Positions 7,440-14,298 of a DNA stretch of 18,373 nucleotides are shown in pieces. The DNA is from Bacillota bacterium (GTDB taxonomy: Bacteria > Bacillota > Bacilli > Alicyclobacillales > Alicyclobacillaceae): the NCBI GenBank assembly GCA_021820805.1, contig JAKADF010000016.1, positions 1 through 18,373 of the forward strand, in the 5' to 3' direction. A model generated the notes under the pieces. The model had not been told where the DNA came from and ran no database searches. It worked only from the letters and a program-made list of their open reading frames with translations. The position numbers and the translations under genes were made by a program. Position 1 is the stretch's first letter, and every line of letters starts with the position of its first letter.

Positions 7440-8651
7440 TTATTGTAAATTTTTTAAACGATCCGTTGGACTGATTATATCTGTAACCCGAACCCCAAAG
7501 TTTTCGTCGATAACCACCACCTCACCTATAGCAATGCGTTTATTGTTAACTAGAATATCGACTGGTTCGCCTGCTAGTTTGTCAAGTTCGAGTATTGCAC
7601 CAGGCGTTAGTTCTAGAATGTCACGAATTGCTTTTTTTGCCCTGCCTAGTTCAACAGTTACATGCAAAGGTACGTCTAATAGAAGCGACAAATTTCTTGG
7701 CGACGTACCGGAAATTTGCATTTCTTCACTAAAGTCGACAAACTCAGGTCTTTTTAGCGGCATTTGTACAACAGTTTTCGGATCTGGGTACGAATTTGCG
7801 CTCGAATCTAGTTGATAACGATTCGATGATTCCAATGACGCACCAAGTCCGTCCACCCTTTCTTGATGTATAGTATTCTGCCCTATCGACTCTCTTCCAT
7901 TGACTTCTAAAACAGGCGTTCGTATTACAGGCTTTTGTGTACCTGGGCTTACAGAGGCTGACGCATATTTTGTTGCATCCGAACCTATACCTAGTGCTAA
8001 TAGCATTTCTTCTGCAAACTGTGCGGGAATTAGTTGCATAATTGTTGAGTCAATCAACTTTCCAACCTTTAATTGAAACCGTACATTGGCAATCCAACCT
8101 GACAGACCCAACTCCAATGCCTCAGAAGAGGAAAAATCTACAACCTTAACAAAAGGAGGTGATATATTAACCATTCTTCCAAACATCTGGGACATAGACG
8201 TAGAGGCACCGCCCATCATTTGATTCATGGCTTCTCCAACCGCACTAAGGTGCAGTTCATTCAATTCGCCAGATACATTTGTTCCGTCTCCGCCAAGCAT
8301 GAGATCAGCAATTATTTTCGCGTCATCTAACTCAATCGCTAAAGCATTCGACCCCTTTAGACCTGAAGTAAATTCAACAGTTACCATGACATACGGCTGG
8401 GGAAATGCATCGTGTACCCGCGATGAATGAATTACTTCAACGACAGGAGTTGTAATGTCCACTCGCTGCTGCAATAAAGTGGATAACGATGTTGCAGCAG
8501 TACCAAAACCTATATTTCCAAGCTCACCAAGTGCATCTTTCTGTTCATCACTGAGCGTAAATTCAATTAAAGGCTCCTCTTTTGCAGCCAAAGTTGTGCC
8601 GCGCAGCAAGGCATCAATCTCTTCCTGTGATAATTTCACGTTGTCTGTCAT
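7440..8651 (-). CDS. fliY: FliY, flagellar switch protein and CheY-P phosphatase
   Basis: The product is 403 aa. An N-terminal CheY-P-binding peptide (LSQEEIDALL, 7-16) is followed by a CheC-like double domain (about 35-225) with both phosphatase motifs: ELGN at 43-46 and EAMN at 140-143. A low-complexity linker spans about 225-315, and a C-terminal SpoA/FliN domain about 320-395 (LLLDVPLHVTVELGR...PVDILVNNKRIAIGEVVVID). FliY replaces FliN in the C-ring of Gram-positive bacteria and also removes phosphate from CheY-P. The ATG at 8651 lies inside fliM (38-nt overlap). It is preceded by GAGGTGAG with a 5-nt spacer, so the start is well supported. Both catalytic Glu/Asn pairs are present, which predicts an active phosphatase. 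cheY follows after 44 nt. Confidence 0.96.
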   Translation of the reverse strand: MTDNVKLSQEEIDALLRGTTLAAKEEPLIEFTLSDEQKDALGELGNIGFGTAATSLSTLLQQRVDITTPVVEVIHSSRVHDAFPQPYVMVTVEFTSGLKGSNALAIELDDAKIIADLMLGGDGTNVSGELNELHLSAVGEAMNQMMGGASTSMSQMFGRMVNISPPFVKVVDFSSSEALELGLSGWIANVRFQLKVGKLIDSTIMQLIPAQFAEEMLLALGIGSDATKYASASVSPGTQKPVIRTPVLEVNGRESIGQNTIHQERVDGLGASLESSNRYQLDSSANSYPDPKTVVQMPLKRPEFVDFSEEMQISGTSPRNLSLLLDVPLHVTVELGRAKKAIRDILELTPGAILELDKLAGEPVDILVNNKRIAIGEVVVIDENFGVRVTDIISPTDRLKNLQ

Positions 8652-9639
8652 GTGTGCTCACCTCGTTCCAATCCTCGATGATTTTGACTGCATATCGATT
8701 CTTCAACTTACCCAAACTTGCAGAATAAGCTGGCACTCCATCTACATACACAAGAACTGGATCACGAATGGACTGCGAAAGGGGTATCGTGTCACCAATC
8801 TGCATCCCTAATGCTTCTTCAACAGTGATTTCGGAAGTTCCAAGTTCAACGGCTACATTAACAAACATGTCCTGTATGTGTTGCTCAAGTTTTCCGCCAT
8901 CACGTACAGCTCTTTGTTTTTCTTTTGACCCATCCATGAAATACTGCGTAGATAGTCGTGACATAATTGGCTCTACCGTTACGTGAGGTATACATAAATT
9001 GATTAATCCATAAGCTTCTCCGACCTTAGCACTAAGCGTAATAACCAATACTGTTTCATTTGGTGTAGTTAACTGCAAAAATTGCGGATTGCTTTCCATC
9101 GATACAAACTCAGGGTTTAATTTTGCAACATTGTGCCAAGCATCTGAGAAGAACTCAGTGATTCTGCCAAGAATACGTTTAATTAAGGCCTGTTCAATAT
9201 CTGTTAATTCTCGTTCCTTATAAGGGCCAGAAATCATTCCGCCCATTAAACGATCTAACATAGCAAAAACAATCTGCGGATTAATCTCCATAATGACTTT
9301 TCCTTCAAGAGGGTTGAAGGCATATACTTGAATTACTGTGAGGACAGGAATTGAGCGAATAAACTCTTCATATGGCACTTGGTCAACTGACTCTACTTGT
9401 AATTGAACAACACTCCGCAACTGCCCAGAAAGGTGTGTTGATAACAAACGGCAAAAGTGTTCATGAATACGCGATATAATCCGAATATGATCTTTTGAAA
9501 AACGCATTGCTCTCCGAAAATCATAATTACGGACTCGAGACGTCTGTTCTGAATCACGGATGTCTTCTGCTTTAACTTCTCCACTTGTTAATGCAGACAA
9601 TAACGCGTCAATTTCTGATTGTGACAGGACTTCAGACAT
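8614..9639 (-). CDS. fliM: FliM, flagellar motor switch protein
   Basis: The product is 341 aa. The N-terminal CheY-P-binding motif is LSQSEIDALL (5-14). The CheC-like middle domain follows (about 40-230; e.g. FRRAMRFSKDHIRIISRIHE and MLDRLMGGMISG). The C-terminal SpoA domain (about 255-325) carries VAVELGTSEITVEEAL and VYVDGVPAYSASLGK. FliM joins FliG to FliY in the C-ring and sets rotation direction. The ATG at 9639 has GGAGGAGG 9 nt upstream, and the gap to fliL is 18 nt. The last 12 codons (about NEVSTHDRQREIITGRD) run past the SpoA domain and overlap the start of fliY. This tail may simply be tolerated read-through of the fliY initiation region. Confidence 0.97.
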   Translation of the reverse strand: MSEVLSQSEIDALLSALTSGEVKAEDIRDSEQTSRVRNYDFRRAMRFSKDHIRIISRIHEHFCRLLSTHLSGQLRSVVQLQVESVDQVPYEEFIRSIPVLTVIQVYAFNPLEGKVIMEINPQIVFAMLDRLMGGMISGPYKERELTDIEQALIKRILGRITEFFSDAWHNVAKLNPEFVSMESNPQFLQLTTPNETVLVITLSAKVGEAYGLINLCIPHVTVEPIMSRLSTQYFMDGSKEKQRAVRDGGKLEQHIQDMFVNVAVELGTSEITVEEALGMQIGDTIPLSQSIRDPVLVYVDGVPAYSASLGKLKNRYAVKIIEDWNEVSTHDRQREIITGRD

Positions 9640-9657
9640 CTCGGAGTACCTCCTCCA

Positions 9658-10092
9658 TCATTGAATCACGATTTGAGAAAAATATATATTTGTAACAGAA
9701 CCATTTAGAAGCTTACTATTAACCGCTGTTAAAATCGATTTTTTAAGCTTATCAAACCCACTGACCTGTTTTAAATCATTAGCAGAAAAACTTAGCATGG
9801 TACGATTCACGATATCCTGAATATCAGGTATCATTTGTGAGATTTCATCTTTTGTTTTATTATCGCTTGCCTGAAGAGTCATAGTAAATTGAATGAGTCC
9901 ATCTGTCTCCAAATTTGTTGTCATTTGTGGAAAAGTAACCTGCAAGGCAGCTTGCTCTGCGGCCGTCAACTGCTTAGGCTCTGAAGAAACTGCTGACTTG
10001 TGTTTTATGTAATAATAGACTCCTACACTAGCAGCGCATAAAACAGCTACTGTTAAAATAATACTTAACATAATAATAACAGGTTTCTTCAA
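9658..10092 (-). CDS. fliL: FliL, basal-body/stator-associated membrane protein
   Basis: The product is 144 aa. One N-terminal membrane helix (about residues 5-28) is followed by an extracytoplasmic domain with the FliL features FPQMTTNLETDGLIQFTMTLQ (about 54-75) and a C-terminal NSKLLNGSVTNIYFSQIVIQ. FliL surrounds the stator and supports torque and swarming in several bacteria. The start is TTG at 10092, overlapping the flbD stop as TTGA. AAGGA lies about 9 nt upstream, and no ATG in this frame gives a better start. Many Gram-positive operons place motAB between flbD and fliL; here nothing intervenes. The assignment rests on topology, length and position as well as the motifs. Confidence 0.92.
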   Translation of the reverse strand: MKKPVIIMLSIILTVAVLCAASVGVYYYIKHKSAVSSEPKQLTAAEQAALQVTFPQMTTNLETDGLIQFTMTLQASDNKTKDEISQMIPDIQDIVNRTMLSFSANDLKQVSGFDKLKKSILTAVNSKLLNGSVTNIYFSQIVIQ

Positions 10093-10307
10093 TTTCCATC
10101 ATCCTTTTGGAAATCCCGACAGCCTATGAGCCCAATTGACAAGTAAAATTCGCAAACCAATCGTGAAATTTCAGCTGGTGTCTCATGAATTACATATTTG
10201 TGCCCGTTCGTTAAGGTAACAATTGAATCAGGCGTTGCTTCTATCGTTTCAATCAAAAGCGGGTTTAGCCATAGCCCCGTGCCATTTAACCGTGTGAGGC
10301 AAATCAA
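10089..10307 (-). CDS. flbD: FlbD/SwrD (YlzI) family small flagellar protein
   Basis: The product is 72 aa. The family core is clear: ICLTRLNGTGLWLNPLLIETIE (residues 2-23), then PDSIVTLTNGHKYVIHET. In B. subtilis this small cytoplasmic protein (SwrD) raises stator torque and is needed for swarming. It is unrelated to the Caulobacter regulator also called FlbD. The start is TTG at 10307, with GGGGGGAG 4 nt upstream. This strong Shine-Dalgarno makes the unusual start credible. The gene follows flgE after 53 nt that contain a perfect stem-loop, and it overlaps fliL by 4 nt. The C-terminus (GLIGCRDFQKDDGN) is not conserved to my eye. Confidence 0.92.
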   Translation of the reverse strand: MICLTRLNGTGLWLNPLLIETIEATPDSIVTLTNGHKYVIHETPAEISRLVCEFYLSIGLIGCRDFQKDDGN

Positions 10308-10321
10308 TTTGCTCCCCCCAA

Positions 10322-10342
10322 GCGGCCTAGAGACTAGGCCGC
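10322..10342 (-). other. Intercistronic stem-loop between flgE and flbD
   Basis: GCGGCCTAG and CTAGGCCGC form a perfect 9-bp stem with a 3-nt loop, 18 nt after the flgE stop and just before the flbD Shine-Dalgarno. There is no T-run on either side in either direction, so it does not look like a classical intrinsic terminator. It may protect the 3' end of flgE mRNA from exonucleases or slow ribosome entry at flbD. Either effect would help make much more hook protein than FlbD. This role is inference; the inverted repeat is directly visible. Confidence 0.7.
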
Positions 10343-10360
10343 CACAATTATCAAAAAAGA

Positions 10361-11257
10361 TTAACCATTTTTCATATTGACCAGCGTTTGCAAAATCGAA
10401 TTATCTGTACCAATCATTTTCGAGTTTGCCGCAAATGCATTTTGAGCAACTATCATTTCTGAGAATTCTTTTGTAAGATCAACATTTGACATTTCAAGGG
10501 CGCCAGACTGAATTGAAATTGCATTTCCGTCAGCTGCTTGACACTGAGGTGTTCCGGAATTAGCACTTTGCTGCCAGACAGAATCCCCAATTTTTTGTAA
10601 CCCTCCATAATTACTAAATGTTGCCACCCCTAAATAGCCAATGATATGTGAATTCCCACTAGTATCTACCGCATTGACACTTCCATCTTGTCCTATAGTA
10701 ATTTGCGGATTTGTTGGATAAGTATGGGCACTGTCATTTGCAACCAGCGCCGGAATATTAATAGCTTGTGTCGGGGTCGTTCCTGGCGGTGGGGGGGCAG
10801 ACGAAGTCGGTAGATTTGGTGGTAAATAACCAATAGCAATCATACCATTCGGCAAAACAAGATTTCCTTTTGCATCAACTGAGAAGTCTCCTGCACGCGT
10901 ATAGTAAGTTGTCTGACTAGATCCCGGATCTGGAGAAACACAAAACATACCTTGTCCATTAAGTGCAAGATCAGTAGCTACTCCTGTTGTTTGTTCCGCA
11001 CCTTGCGTAAAAAGATTGCTAATTGATGCAACTTTCGTTCCTAGTCCAACTTGTTGTGCATTCACGCCGCCTTTAAAATTAGTTGCTCCGCTGCCTTGTG
11101 TTGCACCGCTCATTGTCTGACTGAATATATCAGCAAAGTCTGTTCTTGCAGATTTGAAACCGACAGTGTTTACGTTAGCAATATTATTGCCGACAACATC
11201 TAAATCGGTTTGGAAAGCTTGCATACCTGAAATTGCAGAATCCATCGAACGCAACAT
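10361..11257 (-). CDS. flgE: FlgE, flagellar hook protein (short Gram-positive form)
   Basis: The product is 298 aa. The N-terminal rod/hook signature is SGMQAFQTDLDVVGNNIANV (10-29) followed by NTVGFK. The C-terminal coiled-coil block carries SNVDLTKEFSEMIVAQNAFAANSK. Both ends form the D0 domain of axial proteins. The middle holds a D1-like domain and a proline-rich loop (about residues 152-163, SSAPPPPGTTPT) encoded by a C7 run. FlgE polymers make the hook after export through the gate encoded downstream. The ATG at 11257 has AAGGGGG 9 nt upstream. Short FlgE proteins of this type were often labelled FlgG. Position after fliK-flgD and before flbD makes hook the better call, but a rod protein cannot be excluded from sequence alone. 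Confidence 0.9.
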   Translation of the reverse strand: MLRSMDSAISGMQAFQTDLDVVGNNIANVNTVGFKSARTDFADIFSQTMSGATQGSGATNFKGGVNAQQVGLGTKVASISNLFTQGAEQTTGVATDLALNGQGMFCVSPDPGSSQTTYYTRAGDFSVDAKGNLVLPNGMIAIGYLPPNLPTSSAPPPPGTTPTQAINIPALVANDSAHTYPTNPQITIGQDGSVNAVDTSGNSHIIGYLGVATFSNYGGLQKIGDSVWQQSANSGTPQCQAADGNAISIQSGALEMSNVDLTKEFSEMIVAQNAFAANSKMIGTDNSILQTLVNMKNG

Positions 11258-11270
11258 AATAGTTGTCCCC

Positions 11271-11298
11271 CTTATATAAATTCAAAAATTAAAGTCAA
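11271..11298 (-). promoter_or_regulatory. Weak candidate sigma-A-like promoter upstream of flgE
   Basis: TTGACT (11298-11293) and TATAAG (11276-11271) are separated by 16 nt, each one base off consensus. The stretch is AT-rich, so chance is likely. A start site at the normal distance would fall after the GGGGG Shine-Dalgarno of flgE and leave an almost leaderless message. That argues against a working promoter for flgE. Confidence 0.2.
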
Positions 11299-11343
11299 AA
11301 TTCAACACGCCAGTTCAGTCGGTCCCCAGCGTAAAAGGCTTCC

Positions 11344-11754
11344 TTAACGGTCCAGCCTCGGAACGATCACAACACTATCAATATTCGTTACAATTGGCGC
11401 CTCTTTATCTACCATAGTTGTAACAACCGTTCTATTCTTTATATTGACTACAAATCCGTTGTGTCCATATACAACATAAGCATCCTTCGAACCCTTCTCT
11501 TCAGCCTTAGCAACGGCTTGTCCAAGTTTGTTCCAATCTTCCTGTGTCATATGAACTCCACGTGCCTGCATCCTTGACGCTGCATGTGCACTAACACGCA
11601 GTGAGATATCTTGCGAACTCTTGTCTTTCGCTTGCTGCAATACTTCAGCAAAAGATGAAACACCTTGTTGCTGTTGCTGTGCCTTCGTATTCACTGCAAC
11701 ATTTGAGCTTATAGGCTGCTGCAATATTAAAGGTGTCAAAAATGATTCATTCAT
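11344..11754 (-). CDS. Conserved flagellar operon protein of the TIGR02530 type
   Basis: The product is 136 aa and soluble. A variable, glutamine-rich N-terminus (QQQQQ at 26-30) is followed by a conserved block from about 52 to 130. Its key parts are RVSAHAASRMQARGVHMTQ, EDWNKLGQAVAKAEEKGSKD, and VVNIKNRTVVTTMVDK. This matches my memory of the family called flagellar operon protein (TIGR02530), usually found between flgD and flgE in Firmicutes and in some other phyla. Its biochemical role is not established to my knowledge; position suggests hook assembly. The ATG overlaps the flgD stop as ATGA, and I see no good Shine-Dalgarno, so translation is probably coupled to flgD. A stretch of 86 nt separates it from flgE. 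Confidence 0.87.
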   Translation of the reverse strand: MNESFLTPLILQQPISSNVAVNTKAQQQQQGVSSFAEVLQQAKDKSSQDISLRVSAHAASRMQARGVHMTQEDWNKLGQAVAKAEEKGSKDAYVVYGHNGFVVNIKNRTVVTTMVDKEAPIVTNIDSVVIVPRLDR

Positions 11755-12197
11755 AGAGATGCACCAGAAGAACCAGATCCGTTGCTTCCACTTTTAACAG
11801 CAGTTGTTTGACTAGAATTTGTGCTCTTCGTACTATCGCCCATGCTAAGTACCGAACCTAGGGGATACGCGGTTCCACCTATTACAACTTGCGGATCTCC
11901 ATTATTTACCTGAATCCCCGTAACCTGTCCCGTGACTGAGTTGCCGTCTGTATTTTTCACTGTTACAGACTGGCCTATAAGGCTGTGTTCAAACGCGAGT
12001 TGGTTTACTTGCAACATCTGTGTCTCGGTTGCTTCGATATTCATCATTTGTTCCATCGTTGTAAATTGCGCAAGCTGATTTAAAAACTGATTGCTATCTT
12101 GAGGCTGCAACGGGTTTTGATTTTGCATTTCTGAGACCATTAATTGTAAAAAAGAGTTCTTACCAAGAACACCATTTGGATTCACTGCATTCGACAT
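11751..12197 (-). CDS. flgD: FlgD, hook cap/scaffold protein (short form)
   Basis: The product is 148 aa, close to the short Bacillus FlgD (about 140 aa) and much smaller than the ~230-aa enterobacterial protein. The N-terminal family block is GKNSFLQLMVSEMQNQNPLQPQDS (about 12-35), followed by NQFLNQLAQFTTMEQM. A small beta-rich segment follows (SVTVKNTDGNSVTGQVTGI). The C-terminal 25 residues are Ser/Gly-rich. The large Ig/Tudor-like region of Proteobacteria is absent. FlgD caps the growing hook and lets FlgE subunits assemble. The ATG has AAAGGAG 9 nt upstream, placed in the loop of a short stem. The stop overlaps the next gene by 4 nt. Confidence 0.94.
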   Translation of the reverse strand: MSNAVNPNGVLGKNSFLQLMVSEMQNQNPLQPQDSNQFLNQLAQFTTMEQMMNIEATETQMLQVNQLAFEHSLIGQSVTVKNTDGNSVTGQVTGIQVNNGDPQVVIGGTAYPLGSVLSMGDSTKSTNSSQTTAVKSGSNGSGSSGASL

Positions 12198-12217
12198 CTA
12201 GAACGACTCCTTTCTAG
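12198..12217 (-). promoter_or_regulatory. flgD: Short stem that presents the flgD Shine-Dalgarno in its loop
   Basis: CTAGAA and TTCTAG form a perfect 6-bp inverted repeat around an 8-nt loop that contains AGGAG. The stem ends directly at the flgD ATG. A Shine-Dalgarno in a loop stays accessible. The stem is AT-rich and weak, so a regulatory role is only a possibility. Confidence 0.45.
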
Positions 12218-12226
12218 AGAATTCAT

Positions 12227-13600
12227 TTAAGCATGAAGGCTTATAGAGCTTCCTTGACTGTATATCAAACCAGATTCCTTTAGCGTGCCGAGTTCAGCGA
12301 GCAAAGGCCCCCCGTCCATTGTGTGAGAAACTGCCCGTATCCTGTCTCGTTCATCGGTTGATTTTCTATTTTGCTGTCCATTTTCAGAATAACTAAGGCT
12401 TGCTTGACCAAAACCTACTTGGATATTTGCAACCGATACCCCCAGTTGTAACACGGCATTTGCAAGCTCTTGTGTTTGTTGGCCGAGCCACTGGGCAGTT
12501 GAGAGTTGATTTGCCTCAACATGAATTTGCATACCCGATGACGTTTGAGATACTGAAATCAGCAAATCTCCCATTCCCTCTGGATGAACTTTTACCTGAA
12601 TAGAGCCGCCATTGTCATTGCTTGTAATCATCTGTCCCAAATCATTCATCCATGTTGACTTACCCGTATCCAACGTCTGAATCGTGCCAGATGTCGCTCC
12701 CCCAACATCTGCAGCTTGCATAGAGGTCATTGAATGAATCGCCGGCTGCGTCAAATGAACACCTGAAGCAACAAAGGCCTGTGCATTCAATGTCCGATTG
12801 TCATTCTTACTAGACTTACCAACCGTCATTCCTTCATTTTGGGCATTAGATAAACTAGAAGTTGAAATTTCATCTTTTATGACTCCATTTGCTGCCGGCT
12901 TATCTAAGAAACCAAACGAGACTGAAACTTGACTTTGGTTATGGAGCGCATGGTTGGAACTTCCATTCAGAACCTTGTTTTTTGTATCTAATTGTTTCGA
13001 TCCGCTTTTGTCTTGCAGGTTATTCCACGCCGCGAGAGGTTCAAAGGCTTGTCCTTGACCTTTATTCTGAAGAGTATCCTTGCCATTTAAGAAGTTTAGA
13101 GATAGTGCACTCTTGTTTGATGACGGGTCTTCAAGGCCTAATCCCTGATCGTAAGTATTGTGTGTACTACCAAGCGAACTTTTCTTCTGATGGGCGGACT
13201 GTGCAGTTTGTACAATCGTCTGCGGCATCAATGAAACTACCGAACCAGACATGGATGCGTAAACTGCTTGAATTCCTTTGTTTGGATCTTGCTTAGACTT
13301 TGGTAAATTTCCTTTTGAAGAATCAAGTTTATCTTCTTGGTGTACTGGACTTGGTTTACCCTTCCCAGCTGTTAAAAAGCTCTTGCTTCTGTTATGTATA
13401 ACATTTTGAGCATTTACCATCGGTAAAGAGCCTTTTTGCATAACGGGTATAGAAGTGTTTGAACCCGCACCAGTCACGGTTTCTAAAATTGATAGAAAAC
13501 CATCATTTTTCCCTCGCTTCGGACTACCTTTTTGTGCATCCTGAATTTTCGGCATCAAATTAACAGAATACGCCTGCCCCATTTCCCCTGCAGTACTCAT
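12227..13600 (-). CDS. fliK: FliK, hook-length control protein
   Basis: The product is 457 aa. The first ~310 residues are low-complexity, rich in Ser, Gln, Asn and Lys, with no recognisable domain, as expected for the extended ruler part. The C-terminal Flg_hook domain spans about 315-400 (SIQVKVHPEGMGDLLISV at 333-350, then LQLGVSVANIQVGFG). This domain contacts the cleaved FlhB cytoplasmic domain to switch export from hook to filament subunits. The ATG at 13600 has AAAGGGGGTGA upstream with a 6-nt spacer. The gap from the preceding gene is 54 nt and to flgD 29 nt. Position before flgD and the C-terminal motif support the call; the N-terminal part alone would not identify it. Confidence 0.92.
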   Translation of the reverse strand: MSTAGEMGQAYSVNLMPKIQDAQKGSPKRGKNDGFLSILETVTGAGSNTSIPVMQKGSLPMVNAQNVIHNRSKSFLTAGKGKPSPVHQEDKLDSSKGNLPKSKQDPNKGIQAVYASMSGSVVSLMPQTIVQTAQSAHQKKSSLGSTHNTYDQGLGLEDPSSNKSALSLNFLNGKDTLQNKGQGQAFEPLAAWNNLQDKSGSKQLDTKNKVLNGSSNHALHNQSQVSVSFGFLDKPAANGVIKDEISTSSLSNAQNEGMTVGKSSKNDNRTLNAQAFVASGVHLTQPAIHSMTSMQAADVGGATSGTIQTLDTGKSTWMNDLGQMITSNDNGGSIQVKVHPEGMGDLLISVSQTSSGMQIHVEANQLSTAQWLGQQTQELANAVLQLGVSVANIQVGFGQASLSYSENGQQNRKSTDERDRIRAVSHTMDGGPLLAELGTLKESGLIYSQGSSISLHA

Positions 13601-13654
13601 CTGTTTTCACCCCCTTTCAAGCCACACAAAAAATCTGACAAATGATATATTTAA

Positions 13655-14296
13655 TTAACCGCCGCTCGCACTATTGTTCGTTTCAGGTATCGCTCCGGAA
13701 GCAGTCTGCAATTTTGCTGCTACTTCTAAAATCTTACTGGCTTTATCAGGACTCATTTGTCCTAAAATTGCTCCAGAGTCTGTAGAGGTCATAGCTGCTA
13801 CTGTTGCTCCAGCTTCTTCTGGCTGCATTTGAGCTAATACGTTTGCTGCCTGAGTTGGGTCCATTTGCGCTAGTATTTGAGCCTTTTTTTTAGCTTGATT
13901 CTCTGCAGAAACTTGAGAATTTTGTTTTGACTGCAATTGATTAATTTGAGTCATTAATGCAGCAATTTGTTGCTGGTCTTGACGCACTTGCTGTCGAAGA
14001 TCGGCTATTTGACTCGAATCTAGTCGTTCTTTCGCTGTTGCGTCAGCCAAATCCTGCTTGGTTTTTTGTAAATCAGCAGAAACAGGAGCCGATGTACCAA
14101 TTCCAATTACGTTCTTCGCTGTCTGCAATACAGGCAGTCCAACAAATTGAAGAGCAACACCAACCAATATCGTTGTAACTATAATTGGTACGATACCCAC
14201 AAGCAAAATCCATACTAGACGTTTTATAAAAACGGGTTTTTCCTTTCCTTTCTCTTCATCTTGTGCCCGTTCTATACTTCTCGCTTTATCAGCCAC
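13655..14296 (-). CDS. YlxF-like flagellar membrane protein with coiled coil and MgtE_N-like repeats
   Basis: The product is 213 aa. It has a charged cytoplasmic N-terminus (1-25), one membrane helix (about 28-53) and a glutamine-rich coiled coil (about 75-138). Four exact 12-residue repeats follow at 141-188, with Met at 145, 157, 169 and 181 and Pro in three of the four. A Ser/Gly-rich tail ends the protein. The repeats resemble the N-terminal domain of MgtE magnesium transporters, but no transport domain is present. Proteins of this build between fliJ and fliK (YlxF in Bacillus; FlbB or MotE in other phyla) are placed at the motor periphery or stator. The precise role here is inferred from those relatives. 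The start is GTG with AAGGAG 9 nt upstream, 2 nt after fliJ. Confidence 0.88.
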   Translation of the reverse strand: MADKARSIERAQDEEKGKEKPVFIKRLVWILLVGIVPIIVTTILVGVALQFVGLPVLQTAKNVIGIGTSAPVSADLQKTKQDLADATAKERLDSSQIADLRQQVRQDQQQIAALMTQINQLQSKQNSQVSAENQAKKKAQILAQMDPTQAANVLAQMQPEEAGATVAAMTSTDSGAILGQMSPDKASKILEVAAKLQTASGAIPETNNSASGG

Positions 14297-14298
14297 CT

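Noticed and set aside
7435..7815. 126-codon plus-strand open frame opposite fliY
   Set aside because: The Ser/Thr-rich translation is typical of the reverse of a conserved gene; no family features seen.
10322..10342. Intrinsic terminator at the flgE-flbD stem-loop
   Set aside because: No T-run follows the stem in either direction, and operon genes continue directly after it.
11258..11343. Sigma-D (motility sigma) promoter before flgE
   Set aside because: I looked for a TAAA and GCCGATAT-like pair and saw none; only a doubtful sigma-A-like pair exists.
12889..13296. 135-codon open frame on the plus strand opposite fliK
   Set aside because: It lies wholly antisense to a low-complexity coding region, has no recognisable protein family and no convincing ribosome site. 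It is a shadow frame.
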